Shown: positions 12,831 through 25,315 of the stretch, in pieces
Layout: every line of letters begins with the position of its first letter
Numbering within the stretch: the stretch's first letter is position 1
Assembly: GCA_964036315.1 (NCBI GenBank)
Contig: OZ038482.1
Location: 17,703,569-17,767,568, forward strand
Source: Acanthosepion esculentum
Lineage: Eukaryota > Mollusca > Cephalopoda > Sepiida > Sepiidae
Length of the DNA: 64,000 nucleotides
Direction of reading: 5' to 3'
Notes under the pieces: model-generated
What the model saw: only the letters and a program-made list of their open reading frames with translations
Told to the model about the DNA's origin: nothing
Databases searched by the model: none
Position numbers and translations under genes: made by a program

Positions 12831-13769
12831 TGTCAGATCCTCATATGTCAAAACTGATGGGAGAGTCCATTATTGTATATTTGGTAATATTTGACTTTTT
12901 TAAAATATTTATTTTTGTATTTTAATTTTTTTCAATGCAATAGTTGATATATTTTAGAATTCTAAATTTAACTAGAAATTTGATATGGGTCCCCATAGAT
13001 CTAAATAATAATAAAGAGCCATGTTAAATGCTTAAAATTAATTTCTTTTTGAATTAGATGAATTTTGAGTTCTTTTTTTAAATCAATTTTTTATGTCCTA
13101 AAATAATGACAGTGTTTACACAAACAACATTTTTAAATGCAAATATCTTCTGATTTTACTTAAAAACTAAAAATAATATTTATATATCAATTTTTTTTCC
13201 TTCATTCTTTCAACTTTCGATTAGCAGAGAAAAATGACTATAAAATTAAATTTTATATATCCTTCATAGTTTTTTTTGTTTTATTTTTCACTCAGGTGTA
13301 AAATTTCTGCAATGAAAATCATGGTATGTCCTAGCTTCAAAGTCAGTGGTGGGCTGTGGGGAGAAACGGAGTATATGAATGTAGCAAACCAAAAACTTAT
13401 TGATCAACTTCAAAGGTGGCATCCAGTAGGCTGTGTATAGTTTGCCAATTGAAATAAAAAAAAAATGAAAGTTCTCCTTTGAGGAAGGAAGAACCACTTT
13501 TAACTGAGGTGTATATTTGAATATTCAGTGTAAAATGAGAACACTGACCTAGGAGAATGGATTTTCAGTATCCATAAGTGGAACTGAAAAATTATGTGAT
13601 TAGATGTTGGGAGGGAGTGTAGGAGAAAAACTAATAGTATTTTTTTCACAACATGGACAAAGTACTGTAAACTTATGAATCAACTTTTTTCTTCTATTTT
13701 TTCCTTTCAAGCAATCCAAGGGCATTAACTGCAACAATCAGGTAAATAATTGAAGTTATCTCCCTTGCT
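12831..13769. other. AT-rich sequence upstream of DNAAF11
   Basis: No gene or repeat could be assigned. The last part (about 13700-13850) should hold the DNAAF11 promoter and 5' UTR. A reverse-strand open frame near 13288-13497 is unsupported. Confidence 0.35.
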
Positions 13770-13784
13770 GTTGCTATTAGTAAC
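13770..13784 (+). promoter_or_regulatory. RFX-type X-box upstream of DNAAF11
   Basis: The sequence GTTGCT-ATT-AGTAAC has two imperfect inverted half-sites with a 3-base spacer and fits the relaxed X-box consensus RYYNYY-N(1-3)-RRNRAC at every position. It lies 67 bp before the DNAAF11 ATG. RFX transcription factors use such sites to switch on ciliary genes, and dynein-assembly factors are typical targets. Position and target class support function. Binding itself is inferred. Confidence 0.6.
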
Positions 13785-13850
13785 AAGACTAACATTCTTT
13801 TTTCAGTATTATTAATATTGAAAGAATTTTCTAACGATCGACAAAGCAAC

Positions 13851-13860
13851 ATGGTTCGCA
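13851..13860 (+). CDS. DNAAF11: DNAAF11 exon 1 (coding part)
   Basis: Only ten coding bases, ATG GTT CGC A, precede a strong GTAAGT donor. Joined to exon 2 they encode MVRI before TEDLIR, matching the short conserved N-terminus of the family. The tiny coding exon and the 8.86-kb first intron make it easy for gene finders to miss. Confidence 0.8.
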
Positions 13861-16800
13861 GTAAGTAATATGATACTCTTTTTAATTCATTTTAAGATCG
13901 ATTTCATATGTTAACGTTAGCTTCGAATATTTCTTACGTTTACAAATATCATGAATTTATAAGTTTTTGTTATTTTAATATTAAGAAATTTTTTTATTTT
14001 TCATTTGTGATTGATTTTATTTTCTAAAATTCCAATCGTATGAAAATGAAAGGTTTTCTTTAAAATGCATTCACAAAAATGTGTATAAGATACATTATAT
14101 TTTTTTTTTTTTACAAACATGGCGAAATTGCTCTTTGTAAAATAACAATAACATGCTTAACTTTTGTAAATATTCTTTAAATTGGTTTGCTGTCAAATAC
14201 TGTCGTTTTCACTAAGAGATTGTTTAGTTGCCAGAAGGCAGAAATCTATTATTGATTTCAGTATTTTAGAGTCTTGTAATTTGCTTTTAAGTTTTTGACT
14301 TTTAAATTATTAATTGATTAAAAAAAAAAGTCTTGAAGTTCCCCCAAAACGAATTCAAAAATTCGAAAAAAACAAACCGAAAATGCATTTTAAATCATTT
14401 TAAAATTAAATTTTAAATGCCTTCTTTGAACTTAAATTTCGGTTTTACTTTTATGTTACAGATGATGATAATAGCGTAACGCCAATAATTAGCGCTAATT
14501 AGTAACTAGAATTAAAAGAAAAATTAATTATCGCATATAAAGTTTTTAGGCATTTTTAAATTAAAACATTGGCACGTTCACTCGTCACTCATCGAACAGC
14601 CATTAAAGGAAAAATGTAAACAATAAAATTTTATTTATAAATTTAAATTTTTTTTAAAATCCAATATTTGGCTTATTTGGTAAATGTTTATTTTAACACC
14701 CGAGCGCTAATATCCCTTCAAATTTTTCAAAAATAGTATTATTTCCGTTCAAATGTATATGCTGAACTCAAAACAACAATTAGATTTTGAAGAAACCTAC
14801 CTTTTTAGATGTTAACGACCCGAAAAAAATCGAACTTTTTCCTGGTCTTTCGTCAGCCATTACCGGCTTACATTCGCTGCTGAACGATTCTTTTTCGGGT
14901 CGTTAACATCCAAAAAGGTAGGTTTCTTCAAAATCTAATTGTTGTTTTGAGTTCAGCATTTGCACGGAAATAAGACTATTTTGGAAAAATTTGAAGGGAT
15001 ATTAGCGCTCTGGTGTTAAAATAAACATTTACCCTAGATTTAAGGTTTAATTAATTGGATTTTGTAAAAGAAGTGATGTTTACGTTTTAATGAAAATAAC
15101 GTTTATTTACGCACGGTAGTCTGGGGTTAAAATTTAAAAAATAACTCACACCTACTTTTGACTATTTTTGAAAGAGCGCGAAAAATAAAAATTACAGACA
15201 TTGGTATACATAGGTATTTATGTTTAAAAATAAATTAACCAATAGTTTCTGTTTAAGAATGTAATTCTTTATGGGTAATTTGCTTTTTAAGCCCCGCACT
15301 AAATATCTATTAAAAGTTTTCCAAATCGTTATATTTCCGTGTAAATTTACTAATTTACACACGCTGAACTCGAAAATAACAATTGAATTTTGATAAAATC
15401 TACCGTTTTAAAGTTTTATTGAATTATTCTTGGTAAGATTCACAGTAATTTTTTTCATATGTTCACACTTGACTTGATTGCATAAATAAATTTGTTACTG
15501 AATTAACATCTTCAGGGATTTTTCTTTATAATTATTAAAAATTTAAATACCCCTGTTGCAGATTGGCGAATGTATTTTGCGTATCAGAAGGTTAGGTTAT
15601 CAGAAGGCTTAGAAATGTCGGTGTTCACAAGACATTCATCCACAGCATATATAAAAATAAGAACATTGAAGGTAAAATCATTTAGGAGAAATCAAAAATG
15701 AGGACAACGTGATTAAAGGTTTAACAAAAACATTCATTTATCAATTGAACACAATCAAGATAGATATTGCTGATCAAGTGCGACCAGTTGTAATAAAATA
15801 TGTAGAAGGATTATGCTGAGTTTCAATGTGTGTAGGTTTGTGGTTAAGATTTGTGTATGAAATTAAACAAGATGTTTTATCGTATTACAAAATGTCTTTT
15901 GTGGGAGTTCAGTCACTAGTGTGTATGTGTGTGTTTGTTAAAGTTACTGTTAAAGTTTGTAAGAGTTGTGTACCTTTAGCTGTTGTCTTGATGTTGGATT
16001 GAGATTTAGAGTAGTGGGTTAATAATTCACTTTAAGTAATGTTCCTGAGAGAGCGAAGTGCTGTTTGTTGAGTCAGAAGAATTAGCGAACGAAAGGTGTA
16101 GTTAGGTCAAAGTTTTGACTAGCGTGGATTTGTTTAGCATCTTTCCAGGGTTGAAGTTCTGACACTATTGTACAAAATACATAATTGCGGCACAAGGCCA
16201 AAAAAGGGGAGGGGTAGAGGCTGGTCATCACAAACTATCTTATACTTAGCTAATCCGATTCACAACCCATTCATACATTACAATTTCCACATTCACCATA
16301 AGAACTCGTCCGTCACGATTCAATCTTCCATACACGATAATACCGCATCATCACACGGGGGACCTACAAAACGCGCCCCATGCCATGATAATACTTAAAA
16401 ATCTATGATGAAAAATGAGAGGGAAGGGAGATGAACCCAAAAATAAACTAAAATATTAACATAATTAAAATTAAACATAACAGATGTCAGTAGGGCCCGT
16501 CCAACCCTCAAAACAGAGAGGCCGCTGTATTCTGCCCGTGGGACAAAAAAATCAAGAAGCTCTCTCACTAAGGGAGTGGGAAAAGGATAAAAAAATCATA
16601 CGGCCATGGGAAAATATGAAGCTGACCCAGTCGAGATAAAAAGGGGACCAAAAACAAACTAGGGTGGTTGGGAATCTCAACTTGGATCATAACCAAAGAT
16701 GTGTCCGGGAACAGGCCAAGAACAGCATTTACTCACATTAACTAGGTACACAAAAGCTTGTCTAACCTAACCAAGGGGAGGGCTCCACAGGAAAACACCC

Positions 16801-19800
16801 CGATGTGACATAGGTTGACCTAGAAGAGAAAATCAAGGTTAACCCCGTTCAAACAAACCCAGCTCTCCTCAGTCACCCACCTTTTGCTGAAGACTGTCGA
16901 ATGCAGGCATTTTCTATCAGTTCTAATCTTCATCTTGAGCTGATGCTCAAAGAATCGGATCAGATCCTGATTAGAAAGACGGATGCTTCGCAAGACTTCC
17001 TCCTGTCATGTCGTCCAAATCACCATTCGGGCCTTGGCTAGCAGTGTCAGGAACACCATTCGTTTCACCCCGGAATACAGAGGCAACACATTGTCACACA
17101 CATATGCGTGATCAATGGGCACAAGCTTTTCAGGAGCGAGACGAGCCGACAGCTCGCCAACATGGTCCCATAAGGGGCGGACCCAGGGACAATGGTAGAA
17201 GGCGTGCGAAGCCATTTCTTCTAAATCAAGGCCACACCATTCACAGTCTGGCAAATCCGCCTGATGAACCGACCTAGACAGAGCAAAAGTGCTCGACAGC
17301 TTCCTGTTCACCTGTACCACAGCACTGGGGGAGCGCTGCAGGAGGCTAATCCAGCAGCAGAAGTCGAGTGCGAATCTGGCGGCCTGCAGGACAGCAGCAA
17401 GGTAGCGATGGTCAACCCTATCAAATGCCTTGGGCTGATCCAAATTGATCAGCGCGGCCTCGTCGTCATCTTTTACACCCTCTATGATCGTGTGGATCAG
17501 ATGCAGGTTTCTCTGAATTTGTTCGGCCCCCTCACAGAACAAGTCTACTCCGGACCCAACAGAGACTCGGCAACTGACTGCAAACGCTCCTGCAGGATCT
17601 TGGCCCAAATCTTTAACTCTGTGTTTAGCAGAGTTATGGGCCTGTAATCATCTAGTTTCCCCCCAACACCTTTGCTGTTTTTCAACAGCTTGATCACACC
17701 CCTAGAGAACTGGTCAGGGAGGGACCCCTGCCGGAACCAGTTGTTGAACACCACAGTCAAAATCAGGACAAAGATGTGCGACAGCCTCAAGTACAATTCA
17801 TAGGGCAAACCATCTAGACCGGGTGACTTGCCTCTGGCGACCTTCTTAGACCTCGCCCTCCATGATCTCTCCCGCTTCAGTCGGCAAAAGCCGAGGAAAG
17901 TCAGCCAAATAGCTGCGAAACACATCCTCATGAAGACCAGGCTCCTTGGTAAACCGGCTCTCAAAATGCCGCCTCACACATGTGGTCAGTGGCCCGAAGA
18001 GTGCATCCCTTCAGGGTATCGACTTGACGAATCTAACGATCGGAACCTTGACGAATCTCTTCCTTGCGCAGATCTGCGCCCATGTTCACAGGTTCGGATG
18101 ACATCTTGCTTAAGATATCAAAAAGTGAGGTGTGAAACATACCCCACTCCCAAACATTTTCACAAAGTTTTCTAATAAAATAACCTATTCAGTATACAAT
18201 TCAATAATTAGTAGATAAGTACTAAAAATTTTGTTTGAATCAGGTAGTTGAATTCTCTGATTTTTGGAAAGTATTTTAAAACAGGAGTAGTTATGTTTTG
18301 CTTTTAAAAAAAATGTCAAAAATATCGGTGTTTGATATCATGATGGTAAATTATATTTGTAATTTGTATTTGTTGAGTTATTTGTAATACGGTTACATCG
18401 AATGTGGTGACCAAAGTAGAAATGTTTGTGTTAGTGTTGCTCTTTTACGTAGATATGAGAAAATAATTCTTGATAAGATTGAATTAAATAATAATGAGTA
18501 AGATTATTTCGATGAATAATCTGTTTTTGGTAGAGTTGAAGAGACAAACCTTTTTTTCACTAGAAACATTTGCATAGATTTAATAAAAAATTAATAAAAA
18601 CGTGCATTATGTCACTTCAAAACTCTCATATTTCCACCAAAAGTTTTTATCAACAAGTTGCCTAACGTCAAATCATGCTGAAAACATTGATTCTCATTTG
18701 ATCACCAAAGTTAAGCAGTCACAGTCAATCAGTACTTTGATGAGGTACTGCTTGGGAACACTGGGTATTATAAGCAACCTAAAATCCAATGTATGTTTTG
18801 GCTTTAAATAATCCACAAAGGGTTGATAAGCTGTAAAAACTTAATCAATCACCAAATCAGTAGGAATTGAAACAACAAACCAAATAGAATCTCTTTTCCC
18901 CACTTTAACAAGAAACATGTTGCTGTTCACTGCAGAACATTCATTGGTGGTATATTTGAAAATTTTTAGGTCAAGGGAGAACAAAAGAGACACTCACTGT
19001 GTTACTGGCCCTAAGGACCTGCTGATATTTTCTTTTAATGGACTGTGATTGGATGGTTCAAAGGTGAACTGCCCCCCTTTGAAAGGGAAGGGAGAACTGG
19101 GACTGGACCTTAGCAGCAGTCGGAAATGAGACCACTTAGAGAAGAGGTTTGTTTTTCTCTCTCGCTGCTGAAAAGGCAGGCAGCGTTTGCCCATAAGTGA
19201 AGGATGCATGGGTAACAAAGTTGCTGAGGGCAAGTTTCCCTTCAGAGAAAGTTTTGAGAAGTCCTCTCGAAGAATCCCCAGAAAATAAAGTTTGAAAAGA
19301 AGTGCATCAGTGGAGTTTGGCGCTAAAGCCGTTTGAGAAGATGAAGGAGGAGCAAACATGTGCGTTTTCAAAAAGCATTTTACCACATGTTTAAGTTCTA
19401 GAAAGAACGGCATAATTTCCCGGCGGACGGGAGGAAAATAAGTGAAGAAAGAAGGTAGTTTGGTCACCAAGAAGAGAACCTTGTCTGCACAAGAGAGAAA
19501 AAAAAACAAAAAAAACTTTTGAACCTTGAAAGGACTGAAAGTGTACTGTAGAGCTAAGGCTTTTCCCCCTTTTTTTTATTGTTATCATTGACACAGCAGG
19601 TGGGCGGATTTTTTTTTTTGATTTTTTGTTTTTTTGTGCATTGTAATTTTTAAGTTTGTTTTCTGCTATGTTTTTTTTATATTGTGTTACTCAGAGAATA
19701 GGTTATCTTATTCTCAGCAAAAAGGGATGAATTTTTGCAAGAACCCTTATTTAACTTGTTAGAAATAAATATTCTTTCTTTATAATTAAATCTGATTTGC

Positions 19801-22800
19801 ATTTTTTTTCTTTCTTTTTCGTTATTAATTCGGGCAATAGTGAAAATACTGCTGCAGCAGGTTTTATTTCCTGAAAGAAAAGAACATTTCCGAAATATAT
19901 TCTGTAATGGAATAAATTTACCAATAAATGAATCTATAATTAGTGGCTGGTTTGAATAAGAATTGCCATGGTTGTAATTTACAATGTAGGCTAAATTATG
20001 CATGGCTGGGAGAGGAATGTAATGGAGTTACTGATGTGGATTTTACAAGTGATTGAAATAGGTGCAAATAACAAAATAAGACCCAACCACTGTGTAAAAT
20101 TTTAAAGGGAAAAAAATTATTACACAAGTCAAAAAGGTACAAATACAAAATCTGACCCAAAATTTATTTTTGCTTGCCTATGAAGGCAGTATAACAAATT
20201 TCTGATGTTTCAAAAAAAGTAAAAAAGGTTACAGTTCAGGAGAAGACATGGATTCAATGACAAAAAAAGATTACACCTATAAAAAAAATTAAAAAAAGGA
20301 AAAACTTTGAAGAATTATAAATTGCATGAGGCAGAAAATACGAAAGCACACCCACCTAATTTCTTCATCTGAATCCTGAATCAGAATGTCTCGGCACAAA
20401 AAGGGGTTTTGTGTTTTCAACAGGTTGTTGTCTCGAGTACTTTATGCAGTCCTTTACTGGAAAGTTCAACTTGAGTGTTTGTGTCTTTCAAATTCTTTGA
20501 AAGACTCTGAAAAGAAATTTCTGTCCTGGGCCTTGAATCTGCCTATAGCTGTCAGCCCTTCTTTCTTTCCCTGAGATGATTTATGACCCCTTTGGCTGGA
20601 CTAATCCTCTGGCCTTGAAGTATGGGCACTTCAATGCTTCCTCCTCAACAATTAATTGCTTTCTGAAGCCCTCTGCTAACCGCAGTCCTTTTATCTCACA
20701 AAGGAGGTTCCATCACAGTTTTCACAAGGGCTTGAGAGCAGATCTCTCATTGGCCAGTAAATATAAAAACAAATCTGCAACAATTCACAAAGAAATAATT
20801 TTGGTGGTTCTTTAACTGCTAATTCTAAAATAGATTTTCACCCAACTGTAATAATTTCTTTTTACAAACTGTCTGGCACAAAAATATGCTTTTCTGAAGA
20901 GTACATGTAAAAAAAGAAACCTAGACAATTAAACATTTATATGTAGTGAACAAAACAAGATCTAGAATTGAAATTCAAGTGCTGAGCACTGACTCATTGA
21001 TTTTATTAGAAATTAGAGAGACTCGAATTTGCAAACTTTGCTTGACACACACGCAAAAGCGAATCCAAAACAAAACTTGTGAAATTTCAAAAGTTTTGTC
21101 TCTCTAATTTCTAACAAAGTCAATGAGTCAGTACTCAGCACTTGAATTTCAATTCTAGATCTTGTTTTGTTCACTACACATTTACTACACTAAGACTAAA
21201 TAATAAACAAATAAAAGTTTTATAAATATAATGAACACAACTGAAATTAGGCTCTCCAATTAACAATTCTGACCCATTATCCATTACACCACCTACACAT
21301 CCAAGCTTACAGCACCTGGTATTCCCAAGTGGTCACCCATCTAAGTATTGACCAAGCTCTACATTGCTTAACTTTGGTGATCATACATGAACCAATGTTT
21401 CAACGTGATGTGACCATAAGCCCTTTCTTGTGTGAAAGCCAATGACAACATAATACTGAGTTTGGTTCTTGGTTTCATTACATACTGCATATGTTTGCAT
21501 GAATAAATAATGGACAAAATGTATGAAGTGAAAAGAAAAGAAGAAAAGAAATGTTAAATTAGAATTAACTACATTATCAATGTATCTACCATTGAATTAA
21601 TGGTAGAATGGAACTCTGACCCCTGGGTCCTTTTAAATACTCAGAGTGGATACATGACTATGCTATTTTGTCATACTTTCATTTTAATAGCAACATTTGT
21701 GATTGGCTCTTTAATTGACATTTAAACTTTATTTCTTTAATTTTGTTAGTGAGCTGGATGTAATGATGCTCAGAGTCTATACACAGAGAACAATGTTTTA
21801 ATTTTTTAACCCTCTCTAGCAATCAGTTCTGGTTGAGAAGTTTTGATGGTGAGTGAATCAGAAAGAGGTTTAATTTGAAGTAGAGTATAACATTGGTAAA
21901 AAAAAGAAAAGAAATAAAGAGTGATATTTCCTATAAATCTTTGCACTTTAGTCTTACATGTCTTTGGTGCAGAAGGCTCTACTTGATTACTCTATTTTCT
22001 AAGGTTTTGTTAAGATTATTTTAATTAAATTTGTTTCTTTTTAATTTAAAAGTCTTAACTATATTTTCTTTAATCAGGCATGTTTATAGCTTTCCTTGTG
22101 TTCTGCTTATCTTGTAAATTTTATTTTTCTACTCCTTTTCTAAGTAATTCAATTTTCACAGGGTACAACATTTTATTTGTGTGATAAAAACTGACATTAA
22201 AAAGTAATTTATAACAAAAAAGAAAGAATTCATATCAAAAAAGAGGGGTGGCAAAAATATATATTACCATAAAATGGTAATACCAAAATGCAACATTTTA
22301 TGGTAATATATATTTTTTGTTAACCTCTCTTTTTTGTTATGAATTGTTTCTTGTTTGTTATAAACATCTTTTTGATGTCTGCCTTTATTGCTCTAATAAT
22401 TCAATTTTACTTTTAAACTGTTTTTCACTTTCAAATTTTACTAAATTTAGTAATGATTGCATTTGATTTTAGCATAACTGAGTTATGTAATGTATTCTTT
22501 TGATGACATGGTAGAAATAGAATTTTCTATTAAGTTAAACCTAACAAATAAAACACAATTTATTCATGTTTTAGATTATTTTTATCTTATAAATTAATAA
22601 ATAAAAATTTTATATTTGCACTTTTCAGATAAAATATCAAAAACTTAGAAATTGCAGTTAGATATACTAATAAAAAAGCTCTTTCTGTATCAGTAAAATA
22701 TTTTACTTTATTTTTATTTAGTTACTGAAGATTTAATCCGGAAACGTGCTGAACATAATAACTGTGAAATTTCTACTTTGGAAGAAGTTTCCCTTCATCA

Positions 22801-25278
22801 ACAAGACATTGAAAGGTTTGTAATTTTCAGCAACAAAAACTTCACTATTAGAAATAAAAATCATTTTTTAAATATAATTTTTAACTTTTATTAGGATAAA
22901 TTATTATTGTCTATAACTTTGAAATAAGTCACTTTTATCATTCAAAGATATTTTGGGACAACTGAATTCATTTTTGTTGCTCCCACAATGTTTCAGCTAA
23001 TCTATTCTATGGCTGACTTTTTTAGGTCTACTTAGCTACTTACTACCTGTAAGAAAAATATGTACTATATTAGTACACCTGATGAATGCTGGAGAAAAAA
23101 TTGGTTGAAATGTTGTGGGAACAAAAATCACAAAAAAAGGAATGAATTCACTTCAAATGTCCAAAAGAATGAAACATTATTATTGAAGTAAAGAAATCTG
23201 AGTTTTTTTTTATTATTTATAAAAATGTGTTCAAAATTAATATTTTTATATATTTATTGCACAAAAAGAAAACTGAAACTACTGTATTAGATGGCATTTA
23301 ATACCACCACACCACACCACCGCCCATTTTCATTAAATTATTGCAGTATTATAGAGATATGAAATTAGGTTAGGTTTGGGTAAACATTAACCTAACTCAG
23401 CATATAAGACATGATAGAGATTTTTAATGGAAAAAGCATGTCTTTTTTGGCATTGAATATGATAATTATTTGTGAAGTCACACATTTTTGCATAAGCATT
23501 CATTTTTAATTTTAATATCTATGACATATTTTGTTATTGATAAAAATGAATCTCATGTTTGTCAACAGGAAAGTATTTCTATTTTTAAAATGGTCTATTT
23601 TACAAAAGAAAAAATAACTTTGCATTAACATTCTCAATTTTATAAAGTCCATTGAAAATATACATAAACCTAGGAAATTTGCTATCTACTGACAGAGGTT
23701 TCTATGACTTAAGCAAATGTTTTAGGCTTAATACCACGGATGATCAAAATCACTTTAATTAGACTGAGCTGTATTAAAAACTGTTGTGTCGGAAACCTAC
23801 CATCCCTCTTGAAGATGAACTTGTCTGCGTCTGTGAACAAAGACTTTAAATAGTGGCACGTCGAGAGACAGAAGACGGAGAAGTTCTTGGCTGAGCTAGT
23901 TATTGACTACTCAGGCGATTTCTGTACCTTTTTACCAATCTATTAAAACCCTTTTTATTGTTACGTGTTATTTGGCGTTTGTCTCTACTAACCCCAAATC
24001 AACATCATAACAAAAACAAATACATGTAAGTCTACAAATGTAATCAGAAACTCTTTTGTGTAACTGTTTCTCGTTATATTACAGAATTGAGAATGTTGAC
24101 AAGTGGTGCCGAGAATTAAAAATCTTGTACTTGCAAAGTAATCTCATTCCTAAAATTGGTAAGTTTTGATTTTATGGAGAAATATGAAAATATTTACAAT
24201 ATTTTCTTCATGACTTTCATATTTGATTGGTTATAAATCAGAAATGAATTCTAAGTAAACTCAACTGCTGGTCTTTCACTTAAATTGTTATATGATAAAG
24301 GAAAGAAAATCATAGCCTATACATTATTTTATTTCCCAGACTGCATGAATTTAAGCAAGCTACTAGGCTGGCATCTTGGTCCCACCCTTTCACTGTCAAA
24401 AACGGTTAAATGTAACTGTCTCTTCTACTCAAACAGCTTCTTCTCTCACACTTCCCATCTTGGAACTCCCTTCCACTTGCTTGATTCCCTGATAACTATA
24501 ATCTTCAAATATTCAAGTGTAATGTCAATCAACATCTGACACCCTGAGCTTGTTCCTTGTCCTTCTATGTTTCCTTTCCCCATACATGCCTCTTTACTCT
24601 TATTCTCAATCCTCTGTAACCCCTTGCGTGCTAGTGGCACTCCCACCTTGCTTAGAGTGAATTGCTTTAAAAAAAAAATTCTTCAACAGTTAGTGGGTGG
24701 GTGAATGAATGGTGAAAACAATTAATGTTCTAACCATAAGATTAAGATTTTGAATCTCACCATGGTCGATTAGTCAATAAGATTGACTTCTTGATAATAT
24801 TGTCCTTGGGAGATGATTGGAAAGTGCCTGAAAACAATACCATGAGTTGACCAAAACCTTGTGAAAAAATTAGACAGACAAAACAGAAGCCATCAATGGT
24901 TGTGTAATGGGTTCTTCAGTCTTGGTTGGCAACCATTCTAAAGATGGTGACTTGATAAAAGCACCCATCCACTTGTAGGTATGTGGCAACTTGTAAACAG
25001 GCACAATGACTGAAACTCGTGTGTTGCACAATATGCTACAGGTGGAGATGGTGTCTTTAGAAATTTAATTTTCACCAAAAAAAAATGCCAAAATATGTGG
25101 TCTGCTTTCGAGTTTTTTACACTGTGCTAAAAGTAATATGATAATAAATTTGAAATCACACACACACCATGATAATAGTACAAATAATGAAAAGCAAAAC
25201 AATATACAAATGATGTAGTACATTTTTTTGTTTTGTGAGATTGTTATGATGATAAGTTGGCCTTTTCTGAATTTTCTT

Positions 25279-25315
<37 letters not shown>

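Noticed and set aside
17008..17647. Two + strand open frames of 89 and 127 codons
   Set aside because: They lie opposite the minus-strand LINE reverse transcriptase, whose motifs explain the sequence.
21303..21423. Functional 5S rRNA gene
   Set aside because: It is a single copy with a diverged 5' end, no terminator T-run, and a tRNA-like SINE head attached, so it is treated as retroposed.
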